27,822 nucleotides of DNA, from NCBI GenBank assembly GCA_964468475.1, contig CAYXUL010000044.1, positions 1 to 27,822 of the forward strand. Direction: 5' to 3'. Position numbers and translations under genes: made by a program. Below the pieces are notes generated by a model that worked only from the letters and a program-made list of their open reading frames with translations, made no database searches and was not told the DNA's origin. Source of the stretch: JBECKX01 sp964468475 (GTDB taxonomy: Bacteria; Zixibacteria; MSB-5A5; CAIYYT01). Below are positions 5,600 to 14,577 of the stretch, piece by piece. Position 1 is the first letter of the stretch, and every line of letters starts with the position of its first letter.

Positions 5600-7057
5600 T
5601 TAAAATTCCGTCAACAAATTATCCCACTGAGGGTTCTTAATTTCCCCGATCAGTGACGACGACATCAGCTGGTAGTCGCCATATCCGTTTTGGTCAACAA
5701 ATATACAGTAGTCATTCCCACGCTGTCCGGGCAGGCTGTAGTAGCGCCAGATTTCCACCGGCTTATTGTCCATCTGTGACGGATGTCGCACAATGTCGTC
5801 CGGGTCTCCGTACGTGATGTAAATCCTGCCGCGATCAGTCCGCCAGCCGTCGGTTCTGTCGACCAGGTTTGTCGAGAAATTCTGGTTCGCGTATGCAAAA
5901 CGACGGAAGATATCATCTTTGTACACGTTGATTCCGTTCCCGGGCTTGGGATTCTTGCGCTCCCAGAATTGAGTCAGGAACTGCCTCTTGCCGTTGAGAT
6001 CGAGCTGGTCATAGGTCTTCTTTTCTTCCTTGGTGCTGATGTAACGAATGACTTTCGCCATCAAATCGGCGTCTTCCTCTGTGAACTGTCCCGCACGAGT
6101 CATCGTCGGCGCGAGTTGATCGAAGGAGTAGATCATCACAAATGACTTGGACGTAGTAGTTTGCTCTCCGGTCGCCTTGTCGGTGATCGCCAAGTCAAGC
6201 TCATACTCCCCACCGGGAATCCCGAAAATCGGTATGCCTTTTGTCACCACTGCCGATGTCCCCGGCTTACCAAGTGTTTGCACGGGGTAGTCCCTGATCT
6301 CATAGCCGAAACGATCGTGGAGTGAAGGTTTTAACTCGAATTTGTCCGAGTCACCTGTAGGCACACCCAGATTGTAGACCTCCAAATATACATAGAGCAG
6401 CGAATCGTCGTTGGAAACATAACGATTCGGGTTCGGCTGGATAATACGATGTGCCTTGATCATATCCGATTTCATCTTGTCGTTTGGCACCGGTCGAATA
6501 TCATAGGCGAACTCGATGTCGCTTGCCATAAGATCGTGCGTGTCGTAGTTCTTGACCGACAGCCCAAATGTTGAGATGCCTGATCGTTTGGTGATCACAT
6601 CTACGGCCGTCACTTTCATACGATACACCCCCGGCGGCAACAACATCGCCAGAACTTCAAACTGACGAACACTGTTATCATAGGCATCTTCCAGATACTT
6701 TACGCGCAAGGAGATGAGATCACTCACCGAGTCGACCACTGCATTTGTAGCTGTATCGATTGCCTCGGCATACAACAGGCAGCCGGCGCGATACTCGCCA
6801 TCCAGCTCCTCGAACTGGAAATCAGCCCGCTTAACTCCGGTATAGATCTCGACATAGCTTTTGGTGCTATCCTGGTAATATTTGTAAGAGCTCGCGTCTG
6901 CCCAAACGTGAATAGGTTCTTGAGTCGCAGTCTGGGTCTGAGACTGCGTCGCTGGCGCTGTCGGGGGTGTCTGCGTCGATTGAGCGGAGTCCTGTCCCAC
7001 TGCTACAGCTGCGAAGAGCACCACGAACAGCCAGATTAAATACTCCCATCGCTTCAT
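5600..7057 (-). CDS. Exported GWxTD-domain protein, copy A
   Basis: 485 residues with a signal peptide (residues 1-21, YLIWLFVVLFAAVAVGQ), a Thr/Gln/Pro-rich linker to about residue 47, several beta-rich segments, and a C-terminal GWxTD domain. The signature is DGWRTDRGRIYITYGDPDD (GWRTD at 404-408) followed by RHPS, EIWRYY and NGYGDYQL. The family is common in FCB and related phyla; its function is unknown. AGGAG stands ten bases before the ATG. Its twin (copy B) is immediately upstream, 62 bp away, and the two share the signature and the WRYYS and GDYQL blocks, so they arose by duplication. Placement after an ABC/TolC export block suggests an envelope role, but this is inference. Confidence 0.92.
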   Translation of the reverse strand: MKRWEYLIWLFVVLFAAVAVGQDSAQSTQTPPTAPATQSQTQTATQEPIHVWADASSYKYYQDSTKSYVEIYTGVKRADFQFEELDGEYRAGCLLYAEAIDTATNAVVDSVSDLISLRVKYLEDAYDNSVRQFEVLAMLLPPGVYRMKVTAVDVITKRSGISTFGLSVKNYDTHDLMASDIEFAYDIRPVPNDKMKSDMIKAHRIIQPNPNRYVSNDDSLLYVYLEVYNLGVPTGDSDKFELKPSLHDRFGYEIRDYPVQTLGKPGTSAVVTKGIPIFGIPGGEYELDLAITDKATGEQTTTSKSFVMIYSFDQLAPTMTRAGQFTEEDADLMAKVIRYISTKEEKKTYDQLDLNGKRQFLTQFWERKNPKPGNGINVYKDDIFRRFAYANQNFSTNLVDRTDGWRTDRGRIYITYGDPDDIVRHPSQMDNKPVEIWRYYSLPGQRGNDYCIFVDQNGYGDYQLMSSSLIGEIKNPQWDNLLTEF

Positions 7058-7119
7058 GCTTCAATTGCTCCTGCTGGGTTTATATGAGGGGTTACCATTT
7101 CTATCTGCAGCCAATCGGT

Positions 7120-8430
7120 CTAAGGTCCAAGTCCATTCCCGATATTTCGCCAGTCGCCATCATAGGGCTGCTGCAGTTGATAGTCTCCATCACCTTTGGT
7201 ATCCTCGAAAAGGAATATCCGTCTTTGAGAATAATACCTCCAAATTTGGTAAGGTCGCCGGTCCAGTTCGAAGGGATGTCGATCGATATCATCCGGCTCA
7301 CCATATTGGACATATATCATTCCGCGATCGGTTTCCCAACCGTCACGCCCGGGAGTAGAGAAGTACTGGTCCGCATACCGGATTCTTCGATAATACTCCT
7401 CGCGGAGCTCATTTTCCGGTGTGCTCTTATCCGGATCCTGGCTTGCCCACCAATCTTCAAACCCCTTGACTCGCTCGGAGTCAGGAAGTGCCAGCAGCTT
7501 CTTCTTGTCTTTACCGCTGATGATGTATTTCAACTGCCTTACGGCATACGGGAAGTCGTTTTTCAGAAGCGATGCCAATGACCACTTTAGCATAAATTGC
7601 GCATCTCTTTCCACAATGGGTCTGCCCCGGTACGTCAGCTTGGTTTGCAGCCTGAACTCGCCCGGTACCAGTTCGCTCACGTCTATAAACTTGCGCAGGC
7701 GAGTAAGCTTGGTAGTGACCAGCACCCCTTCTGAATCGGCAATCTCGAAATTATCATGGTTCTCGTGAATCAGATAGCTGTACGTAACCGAATCCCCGAT
7801 ATAGTCTCCGAGATACAGTTCCTGGTAAATGCCCAGCTTGGAGGTTTCGCCATCGAGGGAGCGTTCCACCGATGGCAGCGCAACGACTTCTCCCTTGTGA
7901 AAAGGTGAGTCCTCGGGAACACTTTCCACATTCTGGATAAACTCCACCTGAGACATATCCCCGCCCCGCTTAAAGTCGGGACTCTTGAAATGTGTCTCGA
8001 TTGTCGATTTGTCTTTTGAGTTGTCGTCGACGAACTCCACGATCAGGTCAAAATCGCCGGCGGGCACCGACATGCTGAGCTGGTTTATCAGATAACCTTC
8101 TCCCGAGTGTGTCAAATCATACGAGTCAAGCACGTACTGCCGCTCGATCGACTTGCCGGTAATCTGCTCGTCATCGTCACCGTCTACCTTAACATTGACT
8201 TCGTAATTGGCAACGTACTTGTCACCCTCCTTTACATAATGCAAGCCGTCATTGAAGATTTTATAGAAGACATCAAGGCGATTGTCGATAGAATCGGCAA
8301 ACACGGCGTAGTCGACGAAGAATCTCGACCTATCCATATTGATGTTCTCGACGCCCTGGCCATTCGCCCCGGCAATCAACATTGGCATCAACAGAAGCGT
8401 CGACGCAACTATCCTGCAAACAAATCGCAT
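7120..8430 (-). CDS. Exported GWxTD-domain protein, copy B
   Basis: 436 residues with a signal peptide (about residues 1-24, ending GANGQ), beta-rich middle and C-terminal GWxTD domain: DGWETDRGMIYVQYGEPDD (GWETD at 364-368), RHPFELDRRPYQIWRYYS and GDGDYQLQQP. Just before the signature lies FEDWWASQDPDKSTPENELREEY, matching FWERKNPKPGNGINVYKDD in copy A; this W-x-x-x-[DN]P block is typical of the family. A TATAAT box 60 bp upstream suggests the pair can be transcribed separately from the transporter genes. Role unknown; secretion to the periplasm is inferred from the signal peptide. Confidence 0.92.
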   Translation of the reverse strand: MRFVCRIVASTLLLMPMLIAGANGQGVENINMDRSRFFVDYAVFADSIDNRLDVFYKIFNDGLHYVKEGDKYVANYEVNVKVDGDDDEQITGKSIERQYVLDSYDLTHSGEGYLINQLSMSVPAGDFDLIVEFVDDNSKDKSTIETHFKSPDFKRGGDMSQVEFIQNVESVPEDSPFHKGEVVALPSVERSLDGETSKLGIYQELYLGDYIGDSVTYSYLIHENHDNFEIADSEGVLVTTKLTRLRKFIDVSELVPGEFRLQTKLTYRGRPIVERDAQFMLKWSLASLLKNDFPYAVRQLKYIISGKDKKKLLALPDSERVKGFEDWWASQDPDKSTPENELREEYYRRIRYADQYFSTPGRDGWETDRGMIYVQYGEPDDIDRHPFELDRRPYQIWRYYSQRRIFLFEDTKGDGDYQLQQPYDGDWRNIGNGLGP

Positions 8431-8487
8431 GTTTTAGTGCCGCTCCATAAAAAAACTTACTTGCTCAAACCTCTCCAGCAAGCACTT

Positions 8488-8517
8488 ATTATACGAACGA
8501 CTCAGCCCCCATGTTCA
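8488..8517 (-). promoter_or_regulatory. Possible promoter of the GWxTD gene pair
   Basis: On the minus strand TGAACA (8517-8512) and a perfect TATAAT (8493-8488) are 18 bp apart, about 57 bp before the ATG at 8430. The 159-bp gap between the upstream permease and this gene is the widest within the block, which fits an internal promoter. Confidence 0.45.
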
Positions 8518-8589
8518 GTTTCAGTACTGACCAATAAAGTCCATGAGCAATGGTAGCAACAAACTCCTGCTCGCTCCTGAGAAAATAGC

Positions 8590-9831
8590 CTATTCGTAAC
8601 GCAGGCTTACTATCGGATCGACCGATGCAGCTCGCCACGCCGGCGCCAGCCCTGAAATCAGCCCGACACCAACAGAGACGGCGAATGCGATTACAATCCA
8701 CTTTATTGGAATCACCAGAGGCAGCGACAGCAGACCGGCAACTATCAAACCGACGATATATCCGACAAGGATTCCCACAACCCCGCCCGTGCCGGTCATC
8801 GTCATTGCTTCGATCAAAAACTGAAAAAAAACGTTGCGCCGGCGAGCGCCAATTGCCTTACGCACGCCGATTTCACGAGTCCGCTCAGTCACCGAAACCA
8901 GCATGATGTTCAGCACACCGATTCCGCCGACAAGCAGCCCGATCGAGCAGATTCCGAGTACCACCCATACAATTACCTTAATCAGAGAGTCAAACATCTC
9001 TGTCGCCGATTTCTGGGTAAACAAGGCGAAATTATCCTCTTCGTTATAGCGAACTCCGCGGAAACGGCGCAAGACTTCCCTGATTTCATCCTTTGCCTGA
9101 TCGACTTTCTCCGCGCTCTCGGCGCGTACGTTGAGCCACAGCTCTTTTTCCCAGGGGTAGAGCTTCTCATAGGTGCCGTACGGCAGGATAATCAGGTTGT
9201 TATTGTTGTTGCCGAAGGAGCTCTCCTGGTTCTCGAGGACGCCGATGACTCTCAGCCGAACGTCATTCATCAGTATTTGCTTGCCTAGAGGATCATCACC
9301 CTTGAAGAGCACATCCGCTACCTCCGGGCCAATTACGCAAACCATGGCGCGGTCATGATCCTCTTCGTCGATGAAGAATCTGCCCCTTGCCGCGTAGCGG
9401 TTTCGCACCAACTCCCAGTCGGTGGTTGTGCCAAACAATTGAAAATTCTCAGAACGATTGTCTTTATACTTCGCGACATTGCCGCCCGGTCGAAAATAGA
9501 AGTTTTGCGGCGCCACTCCGTCCACCGAAGGGCAATACTCCTTAATCCACTCAGCTTCCTTAATCGTTATCGGATCGCGTTTGCGCTCTTCTTCGCTGAG
9601 TTCTCTCCAGTTGGTGTTTGGGGGAAACTTCGTCACCGAAATCATGTTTGAGCCCCATTGCTCGATCTGACCCTCCACTGAAGCCTTGAACGAAGCGATG
9701 ATGGAAGCGACCGCTATCACCGAAGCCGTGCCAATTGTCACGCCTACGATTGTGAGAAAGGCGCGAAATTTGTTGGCCCGCAGCGAGTCAAACGCCAGGA
9801 AGACGCCTTCTTTAAGTTCGAAAACATTCAT
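8590..9831 (-). CDS. MacB/FtsX-type ABC transporter permease, second of two
   Basis: 413 residues. An N-terminal membrane helix (FRAFLTIVGVTIGTASVIAVASII, about 23-46) is followed by a large periplasmic MacB-core domain (about 50-270) and three C-terminal helices carrying the FtsX motif VSVTERTREIGVRKAIGARRRNVFFQFLIEA. This four-helix layout is that of MacB/LolC-type mechanotransmitting permeases, which do not move substrate through the membrane themselves but drive periplasmic extraction or TolC-dependent export. It starts 18 bp after the first permease, so the two are co-transcribed and probably form a heterodimer with the separate ATPase encoded just upstream. Confidence 0.93.
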   Translation of the reverse strand: MNVFELKEGVFLAFDSLRANKFRAFLTIVGVTIGTASVIAVASIIASFKASVEGQIEQWGSNMISVTKFPPNTNWRELSEEERKRDPITIKEAEWIKEYCPSVDGVAPQNFYFRPGGNVAKYKDNRSENFQLFGTTTDWELVRNRYAARGRFFIDEEDHDRAMVCVIGPEVADVLFKGDDPLGKQILMNDVRLRVIGVLENQESSFGNNNNNLIILPYGTYEKLYPWEKELWLNVRAESAEKVDQAKDEIREVLRRFRGVRYNEEDNFALFTQKSATEMFDSLIKVIVWVVLGICSIGLLVGGIGVLNIMLVSVTERTREIGVRKAIGARRRNVFFQFLIEAMTMTGTGGVVGILVGYIVGLIVAGLLSLPLVIPIKWIVIAFAVSVGVGLISGLAPAWRAASVDPIVSLRYE

Positions 9832-9849
9832 AGCCGAGTGTGCGCCCCC

Positions 9850-11064
9850 CTACTCAAACCGCAGAGCATCGATAGGGTCTAGCCGTGCGGCCTTCCAGGC
9901 GGGATAAATGCCAAAGAAAATACCGATCGAAACAGGGATAATTATGCCTATGATTAGTGCCTGGGTAGAGATCACGAAGGGCACCCCCATCGGTTCTGCG
10001 ATCAGGGAATGTATAGTGATTCCCAGCGCCGACCCGAGCAACGATCCCAGGAACGACATCAGCATAGCTTCCAGCAGGAACTGCATGAGGATGTTACGAC
10101 GCCGCGCCCCCACCGCTTTGCGGATCCCAATTTCCCGCGTCCGCTCCGTTACCGATACCATCATTATATTCATAACGACAATGCCCGCCACCACGATCGC
10201 AATCGCCGGAACCGCTACCGCGATCAGCCGGAGCTGAGCCGTCATATTTCCGAAGAATTCCTGCAGCATATCCGCGGTTAACATGGCGAAATCGTCATCG
10301 TCGTGATAAGCTACACCGCGACGCGCCCGCAGGGTAGCCCTGATCTGGTCCATCGCGGGGCTGATGTAAGCAGGCTGGATTGCTTTGACGAGAATTGTCA
10401 CGTTCTGGTGCCTGCCGGTTTCCTTCATCATCGTCGCCGCCGGTATGCGAACGTAGCGATCCATGTCGTTTCCAAATACCGATCCCTGTTTGTCGCCGAC
10501 ACCAATTACCGTGTATTTGGTTCCCCGCAGCGAAATTTCCTTTCCCAGCGGATTTTCGTACTGAAAGAGACGGTCTTTGATCGTCTGCCCGATAATCGCC
10601 ACGTGACGGCGATGTTCCTGGTCAACATCAGAGAAGAACCTCCCCGATTCCAGTTCGATGTTCTGAATCATCACGACATTGGGAGTGTCTCCCATCACCT
10701 GAACTCCCCACAGCGAATTGGACCCGTGTTTGACCGTCATGCCATGCTCCATCTCCAGGCCGACTTCATTGGCGTAGGAGACGCTCTTACGCAGAGCATC
10801 AGCGTCCTCTGGCGTCAATCGTTTTCGCTTTCGCGCCTTCAGCCAGTCCTCGTGCGAAGTAATGATTCCGAAGCGCGTAACCATTATGGTGGAGGCGCCC
10901 TGATTTTCGAACACCATATCGATCTTGAGCATCATACTGTCAAGAACTGAGATAATCGCAATAACCGAGGCTATTCCGATCATTAGTCCGAGCAGTGTCA
11001 GGACGGTTCGAAGTTTATGAGCCCAGAGGGCTAGCGCGGCAAGCCGCAGGGTTTCCACTATCAT
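9850..11064 (-). CDS. MacB/FtsX-type ABC transporter permease, first of two
   Basis: 404 residues with the same plan as its neighbour: one N-terminal helix (LRTVLTLLGLMIGIASVIAIISVL, about 18-41), a periplasmic domain to about residue 270, and three C-terminal helices with MVSVTERTREIGIRKAVGARRRNILMQFLLEAMLMS. The two proteins share their FtsX signature closely but diverge in the periplasmic domain, as expected of a duplicated pair specialised into a heterodimer. It follows the ATPase stop by 12 bp. No good ribosome binding site precedes the ATG, so translation may depend on coupling to the ATPase. Confidence 0.93.
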   Translation of the reverse strand: MIVETLRLAALALWAHKLRTVLTLLGLMIGIASVIAIISVLDSMMLKIDMVFENQGASTIMVTRFGIITSHEDWLKARKRKRLTPEDADALRKSVSYANEVGLEMEHGMTVKHGSNSLWGVQVMGDTPNVVMIQNIELESGRFFSDVDQEHRRHVAIIGQTIKDRLFQYENPLGKEISLRGTKYTVIGVGDKQGSVFGNDMDRYVRIPAATMMKETGRHQNVTILVKAIQPAYISPAMDQIRATLRARRGVAYHDDDDFAMLTADMLQEFFGNMTAQLRLIAVAVPAIAIVVAGIVVMNIMMVSVTERTREIGIRKAVGARRRNILMQFLLEAMLMSFLGSLLGSALGITIHSLIAEPMGVPFVISTQALIIGIIIPVSIGIFFGIYPAWKAARLDPIDALRFE

Positions 11065-11076
11065 GAGGTGGCCGGT

Positions 11077-11784
11077 TTAGATTTGATCTATGGTTTCGCT
11101 GGAAGTAATGACTTCCCTCTCGATTTTGCCGTCGAGAATATGAATAACCCGATTCGCGTGTTTAGCGATATCAGGTTCGTGAGTTACTAGTATGATTGTA
11201 TTGCCCTCGATGTGCAAACGGGCAAACAAACCCATGATTTCTTCTCCGGTTTTTGAGTCGAGGTTACCCGTTGGCTCGTCAGCGAGAATAATCGAGGGCT
11301 TGTTGACCAGTGCTCTGGCAACGGCGACACGCTGGCGCTGACCGCCGGAAAGCTCGTTCGGCCGATGCATCATTCGGTCGCCGAGATCTACCATCTCCAG
11401 CGCGCGTTTTGCCATTTCCGTGCGAGTCTTGGAATCGGTGCCGTTGTAAATCAGGGGCAGTTCCACATTATGCAGCGCTGTGGCGCGCGGTAGCAGATTA
11501 AATGTTTGAAATACAAAGCCGATTTCGCGATTGCGGATGTTTGCCAACTCGTCATCGTTCATCTTGGCAACCTGTCGACCGTTCAAAAGGTAGGAGCCCT
11601 GGCTTGGTGTATCCAGGCACCCGATCAGGTTCATAAGAGTCGATTTTCCGGAGCCCGACGGTCCCATAATGGCGAGATACTCGCCACGCGCAACCTGAAG
11701 CGTCACACCCTGGAGCGCGTGCAGCTCCTCTGTGCCCATCCTATAGGTTTTCCAGAGATTCTCTGTATCTATCAATACTGTCAT
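11077..11784 (-). CDS. ABC transporter ATPase, MacB/LolD-like
   Basis: 235 residues, a stand-alone nucleotide-binding domain. Walker A is GPSGSGKST (41-49), the Q-loop Gln93 is in GFVFQTFNLLP, the signature LSGGQRQRV is at 145-153, Walker B IILADEPTGNLDS starts at 165 and the switch His202 is in VTHEP. FQTFNLLP and EPTGNLDS are typical of the LolD/MacB/FtsE group that power FtsX-like permeases. It sits between the adaptor (11 bp) and the two permeases (12 bp), so it must serve that complex at the inner membrane. In canonical MacB the ATPase and permease are fused; here they are separate. Confidence 0.96.
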   Translation of the reverse strand: MTVLIDTENLWKTYRMGTEELHALQGVTLQVARGEYLAIMGPSGSGKSTLMNLIGCLDTPSQGSYLLNGRQVAKMNDDELANIRNREIGFVFQTFNLLPRATALHNVELPLIYNGTDSKTRTEMAKRALEMVDLGDRMMHRPNELSGGQRQRVAVARALVNKPSIILADEPTGNLDSKTGEEIMGLFARLHIEGNTIILVTHEPDIAKHANRVIHILDGKIEREVITSSETIDQI

Positions 11785-11795
11785 TCTGATTTGCC

Positions 11796-13103
11796 TTACT
11801 TGTTTGCGTCGCTGAATAACTTCTCTATCTTGACTTTGTCGCCGTCCTTAAGGGTCCGGAGAATCCGGTAGCTACCGGTGATCACTTTATCGCCTTTATT
11901 CAGGCCGGCAACTATCTCCATATTCTGCTGATCTGAAATCCCGGTCGTAACCGGCACAAAACGCGCTACGCCATCTACTACCTTGAATACACCTTCGATG
12001 TCCTTTGGTTTCTCCTCAGTTTTCGCGGGTGTGCCGGTAGCGCTGTCGTTTTCGACTTCTGCTGCCATAGCTTCCCCGGATCCGGGCTCGGGCTTTGGCG
12101 CCGTCTCAAGCGTGTCAACCTTTTCCGGACGCATCACGATAGCCTGAATCGGTACATAGGTCGCATCCTCACGTCTTGCCGTGGTTATGTCCGCTGTCGC
12201 CGTCATACCCGGCTTCATGTCCGATAGCTTATCGAGAAGGAGAATCTTAACGAGGAAGTTGGGCGCGACATCAGTTGAGCCTGTCGTCCCCTTGATAGCG
12301 GCATTACCGACCTCTGTTACCTTACCGCGAAAAGTAGTGTCGGGAAACGCATCAACCGATATCTTAACCGGCTGCCCCAGCTTCACCCTCGCGATGTCAG
12401 TCTCGTCAACCTGAACCTCAACTTCGATAGTTGACAAATCCGCCACCGTCATGATCACGGTGCCCGGGTTGTTCATCGTTCCGATCAGGACAATTTCGCC
12501 GATCTCCGCGTTCAATTCAGTTATGGTCCCGTCCATCGGTGATCGAATCACGGTCTTTTCCAGATCGTCGAGTCGTTGATCGAGAAAAGCTTTTTCCTGT
12601 TCGGTAGTGTATTGGGCAGCTTCCAGATTTGCCTTGGCAACATCCCACGCTGTCTTGGCGCTGGTAAACTGCTCCTCTGACACCAGCTTGGAGTCATAGA
12701 GAGAACTGGTGCGGTCGTAAGTTTGTTTTGCCTCAGCCAGGCTGGCTTCAGCACGTTTTTCGGCGGCTTTCGCTCCGGCAAGTGATGCTCGTGCCTGTCC
12801 TACTGCAGCTTTGTAGCGAGTTTGTTCCAGGCGTACCAGCACCTGATCTTTCTTTACGGCTTGACCCTCTTCAACCGGCAGCTCCACGATCTTGGCTGAG
12901 ACATCAGCGCTAATCTGTACAGTAGTCTTGGCCTGCATCCATCCCGTAGCCTCGACTTCAGAGACAATCTCCCCTTGCTTTACATCTTCTGCCTGCACCG
13001 AGCTGATATCGCCGCCTGAGGATCTCAGGTTGGCAACGACGATGACTACAACTAAAACGACTGCCCCAATCGCTATTATCAGGTTTCGTTTTTTCCTGGT
13101 CAT
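11796..13103 (-). CDS. Periplasmic adaptor protein, MacA/HlyD (RND-adaptor) family
   Basis: 435 residues. An N-terminal anchor (NLIIAIGAVVLVVVIVVANL, about 6-25) is followed by the barrel-sandwich hybrid half-motif (VSAKIVELPVEEGQAVKKDQVLVRLE), a coiled-coil hairpin of Ala/Lys/Glu-rich repeats (about 85-170), the second lipoyl half (VIRSPMDGTITEL), and beta-barrel and membrane-proximal domains. It bridges the inner-membrane ABC complex to TolC. A Pro/Glu/Ala-rich stretch of about 40 residues (near 335-375, EPGSGEAMAAEVENDSATGT) interrupts the membrane-proximal part and is an unusual insertion, probably a disordered loop. It lies between the TolC gene (78 bp) and the ATPase gene (11 bp). Confidence 0.94.
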   Translation of the reverse strand: MTRKKRNLIIAIGAVVLVVVIVVANLRSSGGDISSVQAEDVKQGEIVSEVEATGWMQAKTTVQISADVSAKIVELPVEEGQAVKKDQVLVRLEQTRYKAAVGQARASLAGAKAAEKRAEASLAEAKQTYDRTSSLYDSKLVSEEQFTSAKTAWDVAKANLEAAQYTTEQEKAFLDQRLDDLEKTVIRSPMDGTITELNAEIGEIVLIGTMNNPGTVIMTVADLSTIEVEVQVDETDIARVKLGQPVKISVDAFPDTTFRGKVTEVGNAAIKGTTGSTDVAPNFLVKILLLDKLSDMKPGMTATADITTARREDATYVPIQAIVMRPEKVDTLETAPKPEPGSGEAMAAEVENDSATGTPAKTEEKPKDIEGVFKVVDGVARFVPVTTGISDQQNMEIVAGLNKGDKVITGSYRILRTLKDGDKVKIEKLFSDANK

Positions 13104-13181
13104 ATAACTTCTCCCGCCAGTATACAGGCTACGGTAAAATCAACGCTGTTCAGACCGGCTCTGTCGGGTTCTGGTCCTCTT

Positions 13182-14513
13182 CTATTTCTGCCCCAAAGAG
13201 CGTGCAATATTTGCCGCTGCCTGATTTAGTTGGAACAGAGCCTGAACCCGGGAATATTGCGCATTAGTGAGTGACACCTGCGAATCCAGCAACTCCAGAA
13301 TCGAGGAGGCTCCCAACCGATAGCGCTCTTGCTGAAGCCGGAAGTCCTCCTGGGCGGATCGCTCTGCCAACTTCGACACCTCCAGCTGCAGTCTCGATTT
13401 CTGGAAGTTGAGATACGCCTCGTGTACGTTCGCCTTCAACGTATTCTCTTGCTGATTTAGCGACTCGTACAAAGACATGGCGGTAAGCTTGGCTTTAGCC
13501 GGCTGAGTCTTCTTCTTAAAGGCATCAAACAGGTTATAACTTATCGAAACCCCAAATCGGTATGATCCATCCTCATACTTATATGAAAACCAATCGTCAG
13601 AGCCAACGGGGTTCCAGCCCCACCCCAGACTCGCGGTTACCCGAGGCAACCAAATCTGACGAGCTAACCACACCGAGTTTTTGGCCGCCTGCAAATCGAG
13701 CCTCAGCTTTTGCAGCCCCGGATTGGACTCCATGGATGCGTTCACATAATCATCCATCGTCTTTTCGAGCGTAACAGGCTCAAGCTGATCGGTTGCCTTA
13801 ATTGGCAGTGACACGTCGCGATTCAAGAGCACGTTGAGATTGAATTCCGCCACGCTGATGTCATTTTCGCGCTGCAGCAGCGTCAGGGAGTCATTGGCGA
13901 CAGTGACCTCAGCTTTTAGCTTCTCCGACTGCGACGCCGAGCCCAACTCGTAGCGACTCGAGACTACTTCGAGCTGCTTTTCTGAACGCTTTAGCGCGTC
14001 TTGCTGCACGCTGAGCAACATGTTGGCGGTCAGCAGGGTGTAATACGCGATCTTTGTGTTATAGGCTATGTCAGCTACGGTGGAGTTATAATCCCGCTCG
14101 GCCGATCCCTTCGCCAGGCCGGCATTGCGAATGTTCAGCCACGTCGCCCCCGCATCGAAGATCGTAAAGTTTACGCCAAGGCCGGTGCTGTATCGTTTGG
14201 AACCGGGATCTGTGCCGATATAGGCCGTATCAGGGAGCTGAATAAACTGAGGACCGAACGTCTTCGAGAAACTATAGTTCGCGCTGGTCGAAACACTCGG
14301 TAGTACATTACCCCAAGCCTCCCAGACATTCCATTTGGCAGCCTTAACCTGGTTTTTCTTGGAGATGACATTCGCATTGTGATCAAGCGCTGCCTTTATA
14401 CAATCGTCGAGACTAAACTCTGTTTGCTGGGCGCTGACTGCGCTCAGGCCAAATGACAATACGAGAACGGCTACAGTTGCTACCAGCCAAACGAACTTCC
14501 TGCTAACTCCCAT
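13182..14513 (-). CDS. TolC-family outer membrane efflux protein
   Basis: 443 residues, usual for TolC/OEP proteins. A signal peptide (residues 1-29, ending SAVSAQQ) precedes two OEP repeats of paired long helices: FSLDDCIKAALDHNANVISKK (about 33-53), LKRSEKQLEVVSSRYELGSASQSEKLKAE, and near the C-terminus FRLQQERYRLGASSILELLDSQVSLTNAQYS. The repeated [RY]-x-LG-[SA] motif is a TolC hallmark. It forms the trimeric duct across the outer membrane, which shows the organism has two membranes. GAGGAG is five bases before the ATG. It is co-directional with, and immediately upstream of, its likely adaptor. Confidence 0.95.
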   Translation of the reverse strand: MGVSRKFVWLVATVAVLVLSFGLSAVSAQQTEFSLDDCIKAALDHNANVISKKNQVKAAKWNVWEAWGNVLPSVSTSANYSFSKTFGPQFIQLPDTAYIGTDPGSKRYSTGLGVNFTIFDAGATWLNIRNAGLAKGSAERDYNSTVADIAYNTKIAYYTLLTANMLLSVQQDALKRSEKQLEVVSSRYELGSASQSEKLKAEVTVANDSLTLLQRENDISVAEFNLNVLLNRDVSLPIKATDQLEPVTLEKTMDDYVNASMESNPGLQKLRLDLQAAKNSVWLARQIWLPRVTASLGWGWNPVGSDDWFSYKYEDGSYRFGVSISYNLFDAFKKKTQPAKAKLTAMSLYESLNQQENTLKANVHEAYLNFQKSRLQLEVSKLAERSAQEDFRLQQERYRLGASSILELLDSQVSLTNAQYSRVQALFQLNQAAANIARSLGQK

Positions 14514-14577
14514 GATTTCTCCTCAATTGATTCAATGCTGAAGTGGCCGCCAACTACTTGACGAAGCATCGCATAAT

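Noticed and set aside
5574..5604. TTTAAGCC / GGCTTAAA inverted repeat at the stop of GWxTD copy A as a terminator
   Set aside because: The stem overlaps the stop codon, the loop is 15 bases and no T-tract follows; only weak evidence.
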